Position numbers and translations under genes: made by a program. Under the pieces are notes generated by a model. It ran no database searches. It was not told the DNA's origin and worked only from the letters and a program-made list of their open reading frames with translations. From an uncultured Bacteroidales bacterium (GTDB lineage Bacteria > Bacteroidota > Bacteroidia > Bacteroidales > UBA932): a stretch of DNA of 64,000 nucleotides. The DNA is taken from the NCBI GenBank assembly GCA_949289565.1, contig CASEOO010000030.1, forward strand, positions 1-64,000, written 5' to 3'. Shown one piece after another: positions 61,521 to 64,000 of the stretch (its first letter is position 1; every line of letters begins with the position of its first letter).

Positions 61521-64000
61521 ATGACAGAACGGGAACAGATACAGGATTATCTCGAAAAGCTTGCGCCGCTGAAAGGAAACCTTTCGGAAAACGTTCAGAA
61601 TCTTCTGTATTTCATAGTCTATATGGGCGGCTTTACGTCCTATTCCCAGATAAGGAAGTGGGCCTCGTCGCGAAGGATATCGGAACGCGGGCTTAACGGC
61701 ATTCTCGGGACTTTGAATTTCCAGGGGCTCATTTATGCGGACAGTGGCGGCTGGGCATCTTACGGATACTCTGTCAGCTGCCACCTGTATTTTAACATGG
61801 CTTTCCGTCTGCTTAAATTTCACAGGGAGCTGTGTCAGGAATACCAGGCCCTCCGTATTTTCAAGGATAAGGACATATCATGGCACTGGGATGTAGCGGA
61901 AAGCATTTTTGACGGAAATCCTGTCTCGTGGAAAATGGCATTCAGCCCTTTGGACCAACCGATTCAATACTTTGCTCCGGTATGTTTTCTGCGTGCCTTC
62001 TGGCCGGGAATATATAAACTGGACGGACAGGAATTCCACAGTATGGTGGAGATGTTTCTGGACAGGATCATGGAAGGCGACGCATGCACAGATAAACGTC
62101 TGGACGATATCGAACAGCTTATCCTGGGATTCAAGCCTGTTGCAGGGGCAGAGGCGCTGAAGAAAGATTTGCTGGATATGACGGCTCTGTGGCGTTTTAT
62201 CGCTACGGGTAAGGAGCCGCCTCATCAGACGGTGTCCGGGGCTACGGTATGGTCATTGGCCGGAGAGGCCATAAAGGCCCTTTACAGACGTGACATGGAT
62301 GTATGTCTGGAATTCTTCTCTGCATCACTGAAACTCCGGAACAAGGTGAACAAGGACAAGAACCTCTACTACGAGTCAGTCCTCAGCTTCCTTCTCATCT
62401 TGGCATACAAGATAGCGGATACGGAAGATACCCGGAAGAAAACTGACCAGTTCCTCAGGAAAAAGCCGGTATCGGAATACTGCAGTTTGTTTCCGGCAGT
62501 GATGCTGGCCAAATATGTGAATATGGCCGGTGATGAGCGTATGATGAAATCAGACATCCACACCATGGCCACTATCGGAAACGGCATTTACTCATCTTAT
62601 GCGATGCTCCTCTCCAAATATTTCCAGCTTGATGCCGGAAAAATATGGAATAATCCCGAAGACTTCACTCTTCCCGGGTGTGCTCTCCTGCGTTATGAAT
62701 TGAGCCCGTATTTCCAGGTAGAAGACAGTGCCGTCCTTGCGGAAAAGTTCGGAGGCCGTCCGCTTCTGGCTTCGATCGTGATCAAGCCGGGATGGGAGTG
62801 CCTCCTGGAGGATCTGACAGACAGGTTTGCAAAGGACGGCGGGTCCCGTTCCGGTGCGGAGCAGGACAAACGCATCGTGTATCTTGTGACTAAACCAGGA
62901 TATGTGGAAATACTTCTACAGTCCAGGCTGAAGAACGGCAAATGGAGCTCAGGCCGGAGGATCGAGCCGTACAGATTGAATGCGACGGATTTCCCGTTCA
63001 TGGACGACTTCGACAGGAAGGTCGCTGCAAATCTGGGCTATGCCGTTAATCCTTTAAATCAGGAAATACTCCCGTATCTGGCCGGATGTGACCGTGTATT
63101 TTCCATGAGGTGCACTCCCGAGGATGCCGTGACCGTCTCGGAGGAGTCTCCGTATCTTTCAGTAGAGAAGACTGATGCGGGGTACGTTCTCGGGTCCAAT
63201 GCTGCCGTAAACGGCAATATCCGCGGGACATCCGTCATCAGGAAAATTGACCGTCTCCACTATACGGTCGTCAACCTGTCCGATAAACAGGCTTCGCTTA
63301 TGTCTCCGCTGTTGCTGAAAGGCAGCTTCCCTGCCAATGCCGGTCCGGCGCTCATGACATTTCTGGACAAAATCCGCGGCATCATAGAAGTCCGTTCCGA
63401 CTTCGGAGGACCGGACGGGGCGGACGTACATGTCATGGAAAGCCAGAGTGCTGTGATTTTCAGACTCAGTCCGCGAAAGGACGTGTTCATGGCTGACATC
63501 ATTGTCCGGCCGCTGCAGGGTGGACAGTCGGTATTTCTTCCTGGAAAGGGTGACAGGTTAGTTTATGACATGGCTGACGGACGCCGTTGTCAGGTGACCA
63601 GGAATCTGAAGACAGAGAGGGACAGGTATCGCGAGGTGCTGTATTTTCTGGAAAATGAGGAGAATATAGCTCCCGATGAGGACGGAAGATGCGTGCTTGA
63701 TATGGCACAAGTGCTTTCTCTTCTCGAATTCGTGAGGGAGAATCAAGACAAATACAATATCGAGTGGCCTGAGGGAAAACCTATCAAATTCGGAGGTGTG
63801 CTGACTTCCCGGCGGTTCAGTATCAATGTCACTTCAGGAGAGAACTGGCTGGAGATGGAAGGAGATGCCGGTCTGGACGACGGTACTTCGGTAAAACTTG
63901 CCCGACTGCTGGCAGGAATTTCTGCCGGGATTTTGTCTGACAGGTACGTCAGGCTGGGAGAGGATGACTATGTAGCATTGTCGGATTCCCTGATGGCTCA
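61521..64000 (+). CDS. N-terminal part of a large SNF2-helicase-like protein (partial)
   Basis: The reading frame is open from the ATG at 61521 to the right edge of the window, about 826 codons, without a stop. The N-terminus (MTEREQIQDYLEKLAPLKGN) leads into a helical region without similarity I can name. The last 100 or so codons (LARLLAGISAGILSDRYVRLGEDDYVALSDSLMA) resemble the stretch that precedes the DYQxxG and DDMGLGKT motifs in bacterial SNF2-family ATPases, where RxxRLGDGxFxALTxxLR is typical. The ATPase domain would lie just outside the window. It follows two small membrane-protein genes by 44 bases. The assignment depends on this linker region. Confidence 0.55.
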   Translation, partial: MTEREQIQDYLEKLAPLKGNLSENVQNLLYFIVYMGGFTSYSQIRKWASSRRISERGLNGILGTLNFQGLIYADSGGWASYGYSVSCHLYFNMAFRLLKFHRELCQEYQALRIFKDKDISWHWDVAESIFDGNPVSWKMAFSPLDQPIQYFAPVCFLRAFWPGIYKLDGQEFHSMVEMFLDRIMEGDACTDKRLDDIEQLILGFKPVAGAEALKKDLLDMTALWRFIATGKEPPHQTVSGATVWSLAGEAIKALYRRDMDVCLEFFSASLKLRNKVNKDKNLYYESVLSFLLILAYKIADTEDTRKKTDQFLRKKPVSEYCSLFPAVMLAKYVNMAGDERMMKSDIHTMATIGNGIYSSYAMLLSKYFQLDAGKIWNNPEDFTLPGCALLRYELSPYFQVEDSAVLAEKFGGRPLLASIVIKPGWECLLEDLTDRFAKDGGSRSGAEQDKRIVYLVTKPGYVEILLQSRLKNGKWSSGRRIEPYRLNATDFPFMDDFDRKVAANLGYAVNPLNQEILPYLAGCDRVFSMRCTPEDAVTVSEESPYLSVEKTDAGYVLGSNAAVNGNIRGTSVIRKIDRLHYTVVNLSDKQASLMSPLLLKGSFPANAGPALMTFLDKIRGIIEVRSDFGGPDGADVHVMESQSAVIFRLSPRKDVFMADIIVRPLQGGQSVFLPGKGDRLVYDMADGRRCQVTRNLKTERDRYREVLYFLENEENIAPDEDGRCVLDMAQVLSLLEFVRENQDKYNIEWPEGKPIKFGGVLTSRRFSINVTSGENWLEMEGDAGLDDGTSVKLARLLAGISAGILSDRYVRLGEDDYVALSDSLMA

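Overview
The window looks like chromosomal DNA of an anaerobic Bacteroidales bacterium. The evidence is a SusC/SusD pair with a train of surface lipoproteins, a fused SecDF, a fumarate reductase of the Bacteroides type, promoters of the TAnnTTTG kind (seen before ruvB, ychF, galK, secDF, tRNA-Ser and susC), and no obvious Shine-Dalgarno sequences before the genes. Family or genus cannot be fixed from the sequence alone.

Layout. Positions 1-4482 (minus strand) hold ruvB, an Ntn-hydrolase (C45-like), and fumarate reductase/succinate dehydrogenase subunits A and B (B is cut by the window edge). Positions 4489-4807 are an AT-rich divergent intergenic region with two clusters of DnaA-box-like 9-mers, a possible replication origin. 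Positions 4808-14246 (plus) form a housekeeping/envelope cluster: mfd, coaX, an outer-membrane protein, a TPR protein, an LptC-like lipoprotein and a PpiD-like foldase. Then come ychF (minus), a secreted EEP phosphohydrolase and galK (plus). A minus-strand operon at 25689-17857 follows: a ThiL-like protein that has lost its metal ligands, a surface protein with a gluzincin-type zinc site, a tandem paralogue that has lost that site, and a CpXC protein. Positions 25690-28383 carry an AAA ATPase with a twin-operator promoter, a second secreted EEP protein and the stump of another ATPase. dnaE and secDF (minus), a propeller/SPOR-like protein, nfeD and tRNA-Ser(GCT) complete the core part.

From 38543 to 57034 lies one large plus-strand Sus-like locus: susC, susD, a calx-beta-like lipoprotein, a large beta-rich lipoprotein, two leucine-rich-repeat lipoproteins, a lipoprotein subtilase, a DUF1573 protein, a small lipocalin-like lipoprotein and a DUF4988-type lipoprotein. 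It has a protease and no glycosidase, so peptide or glycoprotein capture is the more likely job. susC is split by a run of ten G residues; nine would restore the frame. This is a candidate slipped-strand phase switch of the transporter.

From 57035 to 60863 there is a recombination-scarred stretch: REP-like palindromes, a chimeric gene that joins the head of an Rpn/PD-(D/E)XK transposase-nuclease to the body of a DUF4988-like lipoprotein, and, converging on it, an intact Rpn gene followed by a duplicated Rpn tail. The two Rpn heads form inverted repeats around the two bodies. The window ends with two small membrane-protein genes (the first interrupted by an in-frame amber codon) and the N-terminal 826 codons of a large SNF2-helicase-like protein.
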